Assembly (NCBI RefSeq): GCF_009296265.1
Contig: NZ_WBJS01000003.1
Location: 186,001-250,000 of the forward strand
DNA from: Thioclava sp. JE_KL1
Lineage (GTDB): Bacteria > Pseudomonadota > Alphaproteobacteria > Rhodobacterales > Rhodobacteraceae
Length of the DNA stretch: 64,000 nt
Direction of reading: 5' to 3'
Of this stretch, positions 1 to 7,785 are shown piece after piece. Numbering within the stretch: position 1 is the first letter of the stretch; the number at the start of each line of letters is the position of its first letter. The notes under the pieces were generated by a model. The model saw only the letters and a program-made list of their open reading frames with translations. It made no database searches and was not told the DNA's origin. Both the position numbers and the translations under genes were made by a program.

Positions 1-307
1 ATTGCCCCCGCACCCGGCACCAGAACAGAGACCCGTCGCGACGCTGCATGATCCGCTCATCGGCATAGCGCCCGGTCTCGCGCATCCGCCGCAACCCGAT
101 CTCCCCGATGCGCAGGAACTCCTCCTGCGACGGGTAGAGCACGGCGAGCGAGCGCTGCGGCAACTCGTCTTCGCGATAGCCGAAACTCTCGCAAAACCGC
201 GCGTTGCACCGCTCGATCACCCGGTCGCGGGTGACCGCCAGCCCGACCGGCGCATGCTCGAACGCCAGCAGCGCCATCTCATCGCTGTCCAGCAGGTCCT
301 GCTCCAT
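1..307 (-). CDS. PAS-domain regulator, N-terminal part (cut by window edge)
   Basis: The reading frame starts at the ATG at 307 and runs off the left edge, so only 102 residues are visible. They read as one PAS domain: an opening APVGLAV segment, a central Tyr-Arg-Glu-Asp-Glu helix, and a closing RRDGSLFWCR strand, the usual end of a PAS fold. The output domain is not visible; PAS plus LuxR-type HTH or PAS plus kinase are both possible. It is divergent from the thiolase/CoA-ligase operon and shares a 94-bp control region with it, so it may regulate that operon. Domain call fairly firm; full function unknown. Confidence 0.7.
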   Translation of the reverse strand, partial: MEQDLLDSDEMALLAFEHAPVGLAVTRDRVIERCNARFCESFGYREDELPQRSLAVLYPSQEEFLRIGEIGLRRMRETGRYADERIMQRRDGSLFWCRVRGQ

Positions 308-323
308 CCTCTTCTCCCGATAG

Positions 324-335
324 CGTAGTTCTACG
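324..335. promoter_or_regulatory. Perfect 12-bp palindrome in divergent promoter region
   Basis: CGTAGTTCTACG lies between the PAS regulator start (307) and the thiolase-like gene start (402). Its position suits an operator serving both directions, and short perfect dyads of this kind are typical of LuxR-type regulators. Which protein binds is inference. Confidence 0.4.
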
Positions 336-401
336 AATAGAGGTCGTGCCGCCCCTGCGCTAGTCTCCCCCGCAACGGAGGATCATTGGGAGGAGAGCCG
401 C

Positions 402-1568
402 ATGGACGCGAAGATCGTCGGCTGGGGCCATACGAAATTCGGCAAGCTGGAGGGGCGCACGCTCGAGGATCTGGTTCTCGAAGCGGGCGGCGGCGCGCTG
501 GAGCATGCAGGGATCGACCCGGCGGAGATAGACGGCATCTGGCTGGGGCATTTCAACTCCGGGCTGGTGCCGGACGGGTTCGCAAGCTCGCTGGCGCTGG
601 GGATCGACGACAGGCTGCGCTTCACGCCTGCGACCCGTGTGGAGAATGCCTGCGCGTCCGGCTCGGCTGCGATCTATGCCGCGCGCGATGCGATCCGTTC
701 GGGCCGGGTGAAGGCCGCGTTGGTGATCGGGGCCGAGAAGATGACCGCGAAGGACACCGCAGGCGTGACCGAGGCGCTGGCCGGGGCGTCCTACCAGATG
801 GAGGAGGCGGGCGTTTCCTTCCCGCAGATTTTCGCACGGTTTGCGCAGGCCTATTGTCAGGCGCATGGCGACCGTTCGGCCGCCCTCGCCCGGATCGCGG
901 CGAAGAACCACCACAATGCGCTCGCCAATCCGCTGGCGCAGATGCGCAAGGATGTGGGGTTCGAGTTCTGCAACACAGTCAGCGACAAGAACCCGATGAT
1001 CGCCCCGCCCCTGCGGATGACCGATTGCTCGTTGATCTCGGACGGGGCTGCGGCGCTGGTCATGGTCGCCGACGACCGCGCGGGCGATTTCGCCAATTCC
1101 ATTGGTTTTCGTGCCGCCGAGCAGGTCAATGACTACCTGCCGATGTCGCGCCGGGACCTGCTGGCCTTCGAGGGTCCGTCCGAGGCGTTCCGCCGCGCCT
1201 ATGCTTCGGCAGGCGTCAGTGTCGATGATCTCTCCTTCGCGGAGGTCCATGACTGTTTCACCATCGCGGAATTGCTCGTCTACGAGGCGATGGGGCTTGT
1301 GCCGCAAGGCTCCGGTGCGCGGGCCATCGACGATGGGCTGGTGCTGCGCGACGGGCGTCTGCCGGTAAACCTCTCGGGCGGGTTGAAGGCCAAGGGCCAT
1401 CCCGTGGGCGCGACCGGCGTGTCGATGCATGTGCTGGCTGCGATGCAGCTCACCGGTCAGGCGGGCGAGATGCAGCTGCCCGGCGCGGAACTTGGCTGCG
1501 TCTTCAACATGGGCGGCTCGGGCGTCGCGAATTACTGCTCGATCCTCGAAGCGGAGCGCGCGGCATGA
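402..1568 (+). CDS. Thiolase-like acyl-CoA acetyltransferase (SCP-x type)
   Basis: A 388-residue thiolase-fold protein. The nucleophile region reads VENACASGS with Cys84, later motifs are EVHDCFT and GGLKAKGHPVGATG (catalytic-type histidines), and the C-terminus carries FNMGGSGVANY. This is the pattern of the SCP-x/acetyl-CoA acetyltransferase branch rather than of classical PhaA/FadA thiolases. A strong GGAGGAGAG ribosome site precedes the ATG at 402. It is first in a three-gene operon and overlaps the CoA ligase by four bases, so it probably acts on the CoA thioester made by that ligase. The acyl substrate cannot be read from the sequence. Confidence 0.82.
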   Translation: MDAKIVGWGHTKFGKLEGRTLEDLVLEAGGGALEHAGIDPAEIDGIWLGHFNSGLVPDGFASSLALGIDDRLRFTPATRVENACASGSAAIYAARDAIRSGRVKAALVIGAEKMTAKDTAGVTEALAGASYQMEEAGVSFPQIFARFAQAYCQAHGDRSAALARIAAKNHHNALANPLAQMRKDVGFEFCNTVSDKNPMIAPPLRMTDCSLISDGAAALVMVADDRAGDFANSIGFRAAEQVNDYLPMSRRDLLAFEGPSEAFRRAYASAGVSVDDLSFAEVHDCFTIAELLVYEAMGLVPQGSGARAIDDGLVLRDGRLPVNLSGGLKAKGHPVGATGVSMHVLAAMQLTGQAGEMQLPGAELGCVFNMGGSGVANYCSILEAERAA

Positions 1569-3067
1569 ACCCGGCGGAGTGGCTGATCCGCAGCGCGGTC
1601 CGCACCCCGGACGCCCCCGCGCTGCTGCAGGGCGAGGAGTTGCGCGCGACCTATGCAGAGTTCGCCGACCGCGCCGCCCGGATCGGGGCTGGGCTGGTGG
1701 CGAAAGGGATCGCTCCGGGCGACCGCGTGGCGCTGTTCGCCAAGAACTGCCCAGAATATCTCGAGGCGATTTATGGCGCGTGGTTCGCAGGCGCGGTGGC
1801 GGTGCCGATCAACGGCAAGCTGCACCCGCGCGAGGCCGCATGGATCATCGAGGCTTCCGAGGCGAAGCTGGCCTTCACCGGCGGCCCGGAAACCGATCTG
1901 GGCGTCGAGACGGTGGACCTCAAAGGCCCGGCCTATGCCGATCTTCTGCGCCATGATCCGATGCCCGCCCCGGTCGAGATCGCGGAAAGCGAGACGGTCT
2001 GGCTGTTCTACACCTCCGGCACGACCGGGCGGCCCAAGGGCGTGTGCATCACCTCGGCCAATGTGCAGGCGATGTGTCTGGGCTATTTCTCGGATGTGGA
2101 CAGCGTCGAACCGCAAGACGCGATCCTCTACGCCGCGCCGATGTCGCATGGTGCGGGGCTTTACAACTTCGTCCATGTGATGCGCGGCGCGCGCCATGTG
2201 GTGCCGCGCTCGGGCGGGTTCGAGGCCGACGAAATCCTCGAGCTTGCGCCGAAGCTGCAACATGTCTCGATGTTCGCCGCCCCCACGATGATCCGCCGTC
2301 TGGTGGACCGCGCCCGCGCCACGGGTCAGACCGGCGAGGGCATCAAGACGATCGTCTATGGCGGCGGGCCGATGTATGTCGCCGATATCATCGACGCGGT
2401 CGAGGTGATGGGGCCGCGCTTCGTGCAGATCTACGGTCAGGGCGAGAGCCCGATGACGATCACAGCCCTGTCGCGCGAACTGGTGGCGGACCGAACCCAT
2501 CCGCGCTGGCGCGAGCGGCTAGCCTCGGTCGGGCTGGCACATAGCTCGGTCTCGGTGCGCATCGCCGACAGCGAAGGCCGCGCCCTGCCCGCGGGCGAGA
2601 CCGGCGAGATTCTCGTGAGCGGAGCCGCCGTGATGGAAGGCTACTGGCAGAACCCCGAGGCGAGCGCGAAGGCGCTGCGCGACGGCTGGCTCTGGACCGG
2701 CGATCTGGGCACGATGGATGCGGACGGCTTCGTCACGCTGCAGGACCGCTCCAAGGACGTGATCATCTCGGGCGGCACGAATATCTATCCGCGCGAGGTC
2801 GAGGAGGCGCTGCTTCTGCACCCTTCGGTCCACGAGGTCGCGGTGGTCGGCAAGCCCGACCCGGAATGGGGCGAGAGCGTCGTGGCCTTCGTCACGCCCG
2901 CGCCGGGGGCCGAAATCGACCCCGCCGCGCTCGATCAACATTGCTGCGAGCAGATCGCGCGTTTCAAGCGCCCCAAGGCGTATCGCGTGATCGCGCAGCT
3001 TCCCAAGAACAATTACGGCAAGGTCCTCAAGACCGAGCTGCGCAAGAAAGTGACGGAGGAGGACTAA
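1565..3067 (+). CDS. Acyl/aryl-CoA ligase (AMP-forming)
   Basis: A 500-residue ANL-superfamily adenylating enzyme that should activate a carboxylic acid to its CoA thioester through an acyl-AMP. The P-loop signature YTSGTTGRPKG sits at residues 149-159, followed by YGQGESPM, GWLWTGDLG, and the C-terminal catalytic lysine in NNYGKVLK (about Lys486). Length and motif order are complete. Its ATG overlaps the stop of the thiolase-like gene (ATGA) and its stop overlaps the start of the dehydrogenase gene, so the three are translationally coupled. Substrate is unknown; with the TctABC genes downstream, an imported organic or aromatic acid is a reasonable guess. Confidence 0.85.
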   Translation: MNPAEWLIRSAVRTPDAPALLQGEELRATYAEFADRAARIGAGLVAKGIAPGDRVALFAKNCPEYLEAIYGAWFAGAVAVPINGKLHPREAAWIIEASEAKLAFTGGPETDLGVETVDLKGPAYADLLRHDPMPAPVEIAESETVWLFYTSGTTGRPKGVCITSANVQAMCLGYFSDVDSVEPQDAILYAAPMSHGAGLYNFVHVMRGARHVVPRSGGFEADEILELAPKLQHVSMFAAPTMIRRLVDRARATGQTGEGIKTIVYGGGPMYVADIIDAVEVMGPRFVQIYGQGESPMTITALSRELVADRTHPRWRERLASVGLAHSSVSVRIADSEGRALPAGETGEILVSGAAVMEGYWQNPEASAKALRDGWLWTGDLGTMDADGFVTLQDRSKDVIISGGTNIYPREVEEALLLHPSVHEVAVVGKPDPEWGESVVAFVTPAPGAEIDPAALDQHCCEQIARFKRPKAYRVIAQLPKNNYGKVLKTELRKKVTEED

Positions 3068-3870
3068 TGTCGCGACTGGATGGAAAGACGGCTCTGGTAA
3101 CGGGTTCGGTGCAAGGCATCGGGCTGGCAATCGCGAAATCGCTGGCCGAGGCGGGCGCGCGCATCGCGCTCCACGGTCTGGCCGATGAGGCGCAGGTCGC
3201 CGAGGCGACAGCGGTGCTGGAGGCCGCGGGCGCGCCGGAGGTGAAGTTCTTCGACGCCGACATGGCCGATCCGGCGCAAATCGACGCGACGATGGATGCG
3301 GTCGCGGATTGGGGCGGCGCGGATATCCTCGTGAACAACGCAGGCATCCAGCGCACGGCGAGCCTTGCCGAGGCCACGCCCGAAATCTGGAACGCCATTC
3401 TCGCGGTGAACCTGTCGGGCGCGTTCCACACGATGCGGCGCGCGATGCCGGGCATGGCCGAGCGCGGTTATGGCCGTGTCGTGAACATCGCCTCGGTGCA
3501 TGGGCTCGTGGCCTCGGCCAACAAGGCGCCCTATGTCGCCTCGAAATTCGGTCTCGTCGGCATGAGCCGGGTCGCGGCGCTGGAATATGCGCAGGCGGGC
3601 ACGCGCGAAGCGGGCGGCGTCACCGTCAACTGCATCTGCCCGGGCTGGACCGAGACCGACATTCTCGGACCCCAGATCGCGGAGCGCGCGGCGGCGCATG
3701 GCGGCGACCGGGCGGCGGGGATCGCGGATCTTCTCGCAGAAAAGCAACCCACACGGCGCCTCTCGGACCCGTCCGAAATCGGGGCGCTCGCGCTGTGGCT
3801 CTGTGCGCCGATCGCGCACAACGTCACCGGCACCTCGATCCCTGTCGATGGCGGCTGGACCACGCAATAA
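3067..3870 (+). CDS. bdhA: SDR-family dehydrogenase, 3-hydroxybutyrate dehydrogenase-like
   Basis: A 267-residue classical short-chain dehydrogenase. The Rossmann motif TGSVQGIG is at residues 12-19, NNAG at 90-93, and the catalytic set is Ser143, Tyr156 and Lys160 (YVASK). The segment NCICPGWTETD and the ending IPVDGGWTTQ resemble D-3-hydroxybutyrate dehydrogenase (NAD-dependent oxidation of 3-hydroxybutyrate to acetoacetate). The ATG shares a base with the preceding TAA stop, so it is the last gene of the three-gene operon. The operon context leaves open another 3-hydroxyacyl substrate; the symbol rests on family resemblance only. Confidence 0.75.
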   Translation: MSRLDGKTALVTGSVQGIGLAIAKSLAEAGARIALHGLADEAQVAEATAVLEAAGAPEVKFFDADMADPAQIDATMDAVADWGGADILVNNAGIQRTASLAEATPEIWNAILAVNLSGAFHTMRRAMPGMAERGYGRVVNIASVHGLVASANKAPYVASKFGLVGMSRVAALEYAQAGTREAGGVTVNCICPGWTETDILGPQIAERAAAHGGDRAAGIADLLAEKQPTRRLSDPSEIGALALWLCAPIAHNVTGTSIPVDGGWTTQ

Positions 3871-3885
3871 GGCTCGGAGGTGAGA

Positions 3886-3917
3886 AAGGGGCGGCGGGTT
3901 GACCACCGCCGCCCCTT
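3886..3917. terminator. Strong bidirectional terminator between bdhA and tctA
   Basis: Twelve-base arms AAGGGGCGGCGG (3886-3897) and CCGCCGCCCCTT (3906-3917) form a perfect stem with an 8-base loop. It lies between the convergent bdhA and tctA genes and can serve both; the T-tract is short on each side. Confidence 0.75.
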
Positions 3918-3977
3918 CCTTCGAACCGGCGCAGGCACCTCGGGGGAGGCGTGATGCCTGCGCTAGGGGGTGCGGTC

Positions 3978-5519
3978 TCAGTCCGAGATCGCACCCTCGT
4001 CATCGCCACGCTCGTGCATCCGCGCTTTCACGAAGCGGCTCAGGAACAGCGGCAGGATGAAGCCCACGATCGCGACGGTCCACAGACCGATCGCCAGCGG
4101 GCTGCCGACCAGCGTCCAGTAATCGCCGTTCGAGATCGTGACGGCCCGGCGCAGGTTGTTCTCCATCGTGTTGCCCAGGAGCGTCCCGAGGATGATCGGC
4201 ACCAGCGGCACGTCGAGCTTGCGCAGCAGCCAGCCCATCACGCCGAAGCCGATCATCACCAGCAGATCGAAGCTGGAGCCGGAAATCCCGTAGATCCCCA
4301 CGAAGGACACCATCGCGACGATCGGCATCAGGATGCGCGGCGGGATCATCAGCACGCGGGTGAAGATGCCCACCATCGGGATGTTCATCGCGAGCAGCAT
4401 GAAGTTGGCGATAAACAGCGCCGCGATCAGGCCCCAGACCACGTCGGGGTTGTTCTGGAACAGCAGCGGTCCGGGCGTGATGTTGAGCGACAGAAGCACC
4501 GCCAGCAGCACCGCCGTGGTGCCCGAGCCCGGCACGCCAAGCGCCAGCATCGGAACCAGCGCACCGCCGGCGGCCGCGTTGTTGCCTGCCTCGGGGGCCG
4601 CAACACCGCGCGGATCGCCCGTGCCGAAGGTGTTCTTGCGGTCCACCAGCTTCTTCTCCATCGAGTAGGAGATGAAGGAGCCCAGCGACGCCCCTGCCCC
4701 CGGCAGCACGCCCGCGACGAAGCCCAGCAGCGACGAGCGCAGCATGGTCGGCGTCGTTTCTTTCACCATCTTCCACGGCGGCGTGATGCGCCCGACCGAG
4801 ACCTTGTGGCCCGCGCCGGTGGCCGAGCCGTGGCGGTGCTCGAGGAAGATGAACACTTCCGACAGCGCGAAGAGGCCGACGATGGCGACGAGGAAATCGA
4901 GCCCGTCATAGAGGTGCACCTCGCCAAAGGTCAGACGCGGCACGCCGGTCTGCGTGTCCACCCCGATCACCGACAGGCCGAGGCCCAGCATCGCGGCGAA
5001 AGCCGATTTCGCCTGATTGGTCGAGGAGACCCCGCCCAGCGTGGCGAAGGCCAGCGCAAACAGCGCGAAATATTCCGCCGGTCCGAACAGCAGCGCGAAT
5101 TTCACCAGTTGCGGCGCCAGCAGGATCAGGCCCCAGGTGGCGATGAAAGCACCCACGAAGCTTGCGATGCCCGAGAGCGACAGCGCCTCTCCCGCAAGAC
5201 CCTTCTTGGCCATCGGATAGCCGTCGAGACAGGTCATCATCGCGGGTTCGTCGCCCGGAATATTGAGCAGGATCGAACTGATCCGCCCGCCATACATCGC
5301 CCCGTAATAGACCGAGGTCAGCAGGATCAGCGAGGGGGTAGCGCCCAGCCCCAGCGTGAAGGCCAGCGGGATCAGGATCGCGACGCCGTTGGACGGGCCA
5401 AGCCCGGGCAGCGCGCCCATCATGGTGCCAAGGAACGTGCCCAAGAGCGCGAGCAGCAGGTTCTCGAAGGTCAGAGCAGTGTGAAAACCGTCTGCGAGTG
5501 ACATTAAGGTGTCCATCAT
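3978..5519 (-). CDS. tctA: Tripartite tricarboxylate transporter, large permease TctA
   Basis: A 513-residue, highly hydrophobic inner-membrane protein with about a dozen membrane segments. The N-terminal signature GALPGLGPSNGVAILIPLAF (residues 36-55) is diagnostic of TctA/DUF112 permeases, which drive solute uptake with the ion gradient using a periplasmic TctC protein and small TctB subunit. It is last in the tctCBA operon; a GAGGTGAA ribosome site overlaps the gap after tctB, and a second ATG follows immediately, so the true start may be one codon later. Citrate, other tricarboxylates, or aromatic acids are all known substrates of such systems. Confidence 0.93.
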   Translation of the reverse strand: MMDTLMSLADGFHTALTFENLLLALLGTFLGTMMGALPGLGPSNGVAILIPLAFTLGLGATPSLILLTSVYYGAMYGGRISSILLNIPGDEPAMMTCLDGYPMAKKGLAGEALSLSGIASFVGAFIATWGLILLAPQLVKFALLFGPAEYFALFALAFATLGGVSSTNQAKSAFAAMLGLGLSVIGVDTQTGVPRLTFGEVHLYDGLDFLVAIVGLFALSEVFIFLEHRHGSATGAGHKVSVGRITPPWKMVKETTPTMLRSSLLGFVAGVLPGAGASLGSFISYSMEKKLVDRKNTFGTGDPRGVAAPEAGNNAAAGGALVPMLALGVPGSGTTAVLLAVLLSLNITPGPLLFQNNPDVVWGLIAALFIANFMLLAMNIPMVGIFTRVLMIPPRILMPIVAMVSFVGIYGISGSSFDLLVMIGFGVMGWLLRKLDVPLVPIILGTLLGNTMENNLRRAVTISNGDYWTLVGSPLAIGLWTVAIVGFILPLFLSRFVKARMHERGDDEGAISD

Positions 5520-5525
5520 TTCACC

Positions 5526-5957
5526 TCAGAAGCCGAAGGGGCCGCTGGCGAGCGAGAGGCCCAGAACCAGCTTGAAAATTACGTAGATACCGATCGAGGT
5601 GGCGACACCCACGACGACGGATTGCAGCGGTCCCGTGCCCAACCGCCATGTCAGGTAAGCGCTGGCAAAAGCGGTGGCGATCAGGAAGCCCACGACGGGC
5701 AGGAACTCGGCATAGAGGATCATCACCACCACCGCGGCGAGGATTTCGGCGAGCCGCGCGAGGCTCGGCCAGACCGGGTCGGGATCGGGGCGCAGCAAGA
5801 TCACGAGCGAGGCGAGCCCGAGGATCACCGCGATCACCAGCGGGAAGGTTTTCGGCCCCACCGCATCCGACAGGAAACTTTCTTGGATTTGCAGCGTCGC
5901 CCAGCCGTAGAACAGCGCAAGGCACAGGCCGACGGCGCCGAAGATGCGATCACTCAT
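5526..5957 (-). CDS. tctB: Tripartite tricarboxylate transporter, small permease TctB
   Basis: A 143-residue protein with four predicted membrane segments and a short conserved ALFYGWATL helix near the start, the size and layout of TctB. It is the small membrane subunit partnering TctA. An AGGGAGGGG ribosome site precedes the ATG. It lies between tctC and tctA, six bases before tctA, confirming a tctCBA operon. Confidence 0.9.
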   Translation of the reverse strand: MSDRIFGAVGLCLALFYGWATLQIQESFLSDAVGPKTFPLVIAVILGLASLVILLRPDPDPVWPSLARLAEILAAVVVMILYAEFLPVVGFLIATAFASAYLTWRLGTGPLQSVVVGVATSIGIYVIFKLVLGLSLASGPFGF

Positions 5958-6024
5958 GATCCCCTCCCTTGGTATGAAGGCGCGGCGGCACTCGAAAGCC
6001 CGCCGCGCGCATGGGTTGTCTCGC

Positions 6025-6990
6025 TTACTTGATGATGCCGATCTGGCGCGAGATGTCCTGGATCTGCTGGACCGAGTTCTGCACGAAGCTCTCGAATTCA
6101 GCGCCCTGCAGATTGAGCGGGGCCAGACCGTTGGCCGCCATCACCTGCTTCCACTCGTCGGAGGCGTAGAGCTGGCCGACCTTGTCGACCCAAGCCTGGT
6201 AAGCCTCGTCGGACATGCCGCCCGGAGCGTAGAAACCGCGCCAGTTCGCGCCGATCGCGTCCACGCCCTGCTCTTTCGCGGTCGGGAATTCCGAGAATTC
6301 GCCGTCCAGACGCTCGGGCGCCAGCACCGCGATCACGCGAATATCGCCGGAGTCGACGAAGCCCTTGGCTTCCGACAGATCGCCGGTGAAGGCCTGAACC
6401 GAACCCGCCAGAAGCTGGGTGACCGCTTCGCCGCCGCCGTCGAAGGCGATGTATTTGACCTTGCGCACATCGTCGATGCCATAGGCGTCGGCTGCGATCA
6501 GCACCTTGAGGTGATCCCAGCCGCCCACGGCCGAGCCGCCCGCGACGGAGACCGAATTCGGGTCGGCCTTGATCTTGTCGAGCAGTTCCGGAAGCGTCTG
6601 GATGTCGCTGTCGGCTGCGACGGCGATCACGCCATAATCCGCGCCGATCGACCCGATCCAGCGGACCTGATCCATCGAGTTGCCCGGATAGGCGCCTTGC
6701 GCCAGACGGGTCGCGGTGGCCGAGGAGGCCGCGACGATCAGGTTGTCGTCATCATTGCGCTTGTTCACCACTTCGGCGAAGGCCACGCCACCGCCGCCAC
6801 CGGCGAGGTTCACGACCTGCATGGTCGAGTCGATGAGCCCCAGATCCTGCATGGTTTTGCCGACCTGACGGCAGGTGAAGTCCCAGCCGCCGCCGGGGTT
6901 CGCGGGCGCGATGCATTCCTGCGCCGAAGCGCCGGTCGCAACGGTGAGTGCCGCGACGGCAATCGCCGCGCGCATGAGTTTAAAAGCCAT
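6025..6990 (-). CDS. tctC: Periplasmic solute-binding protein TctC (Bug family)
   Basis: A 321-residue extracytoplasmic binding receptor. Residues 1-23 (MAFKLMRAAIAVAALTVATG then Ala-Ser-Ala) are a typical signal peptide. The mature part opens with PANPGGGWDFTCR, the ligand-loop motif of Bug/TctC receptors, and later has NLAGGGGGVAFAE and GGGEAVTQLLAGSV. I use the ATG at 6990, which has a GGAGG site nine bases upstream; a longer upstream reading would put 25 residues before the signal peptide. First gene of tctCBA, divergent from tctD. In the Salmonella and Bordetella systems this receptor also feeds the TctE/BctE sensor. Confidence 0.93.
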   Translation of the reverse strand: MAFKLMRAAIAVAALTVATGASAQECIAPANPGGGWDFTCRQVGKTMQDLGLIDSTMQVVNLAGGGGGVAFAEVVNKRNDDDNLIVAASSATATRLAQGAYPGNSMDQVRWIGSIGADYGVIAVAADSDIQTLPELLDKIKADPNSVSVAGGSAVGGWDHLKVLIAADAYGIDDVRKVKYIAFDGGGEAVTQLLAGSVQAFTGDLSEAKGFVDSGDIRVIAVLAPERLDGEFSEFPTAKEQGVDAIGANWRGFYAPGGMSDEAYQAWVDKVGQLYASDEWKQVMAANGLAPLNLQGAEFESFVQNSVQQIQDISRQIGIIK

Positions 6991-7054
6991 GGTATATCCT
7001 CCACTGTCCGCCCGTTGCCTCCCGCAGCGGGCTATGTGCCGGATTTTACCGCTT

Positions 7055-7076
7055 GAACCTGTCACGAACCTGTCAC
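7055..7076. promoter_or_regulatory. Perfect 11-bp tandem repeat, Pho-box-like response-regulator site
   Basis: GAACCTGTCAC occurs twice head to tail, giving CTGTCAC-GAAC-CTGTCAC at 7059-7076. Eleven-base direct repeats are how OmpR/PhoB-type dimers bind, and the 7-4-7 pattern is very near the enterobacterial Pho box. It sits 28 bp before tctD and 65 bp before tctC. TctD itself is the likeliest binder; PhoB is an alternative. Confidence 0.6.
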
Positions 7077-7104
7077 AGGCTCAGAGGCGCATGAGGGAGG
7101 AAGA

Positions 7105-7785
7105 ATGCGGCTCTTGCTAGTGGAGGATGCCGAGGAGCTGGCCGAGGCCACGCAACGTCGGCTTGCGCGCTCGGGCATGGCCTGCGATCTCGCCGCCTCC
7201 GTGGGCGAGGCGCGCGATTTTCTGGCGGTGCAGGCCTATGACGCGGTGATCCTCGACATCAACCTGCCCGATGGCAGCGGCACGGACCTTCTGCGCGAGA
7301 TGCGCGCGCAGGCTGCGATGATGCCGGTGCTGATGCTGACCGCGCAATTCTCGGTGGATGACAAGATCTCCGCCTTCGAGCTCGGGGCCGACGACTATCT
7401 CGTAAAACCTTTTGATCACCGTGAGTTGGAAGCAAGACTTCATGCGATTGGGCGACGGCAGGCAACCGATCGCTCCGCCGATCTGGAGCTTGGCCATCTG
7501 CGCTACAACGCGACAGCAGGCAGCGCCACGGTCGGGGATCAGGCGCTGAAACTGACGGGGCGCGAATTCGCGCTGCTGGGAATTCTGATGCGCAATGCGG
7601 GGCAAGTGATGTCGAAGGACCGGCTGCATGAGGGGCTTTATGCCTTCGACGATGCGGTGCCCGGCGACAATGCGATCGAGCTTTATATCGCGCGGCTGCG
7701 CAAGAAGCTGACCGGCAGCGGGGTCGAGATCGAGACCCTGCGCGGACGCGGCTATCGTCTGGCGGCACGGGATGGCGATGTCTGA
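7105..7785 (+). CDS. tctD: Response regulator TctD (OmpR family)
   Basis: A 226-residue two-domain regulator. The receiver domain (1-115) has the acidic pair in LLVEDAE, phospho-acceptor Asp51 (VILDINLPDGSG), Thr79 and Lys101 (LVKPF). The C-terminal winged helix (about 125-222) has LTGREFALL and the RGRGYRL tail of OmpR-type proteins. It should receive phosphate from TctE and activate tctCBA, which it faces. The ATG at 7105 follows GGGAGGAAG. Codons around 7402-7452 (from Val100 in the receiver domain) are unusually AT-rich (GTA, AAA, CCT, TTT, TTG, GCA, AGA, CTT) compared with the rest of the gene. Confidence 0.92.
   Translation: MRLLLVEDAEELAEATQRRLARSGMACDLAASVGEARDFLAVQAYDAVILDINLPDGSGTDLLREMRAQAAMMPVLMLTAQFSVDDKISAFELGADDYLVKPFDHRELEARLHAIGRRQATDRSADLELGHLRYNATAGSATVGDQALKLTGREFALLGILMRNAGQVMSKDRLHEGLYAFDDAVPGDNAIELYIARLRKKLTGSGVEIETLRGRGYRLAARDGDV

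Noticed and set aside
3951-5501. 516-codon plus-strand frame opposite tctA
   Set aside because: Composition rich in Arg, Gln, His and Asp is that of an antisense shadow of a GC-rich membrane protein gene; tctA has clear motifs.
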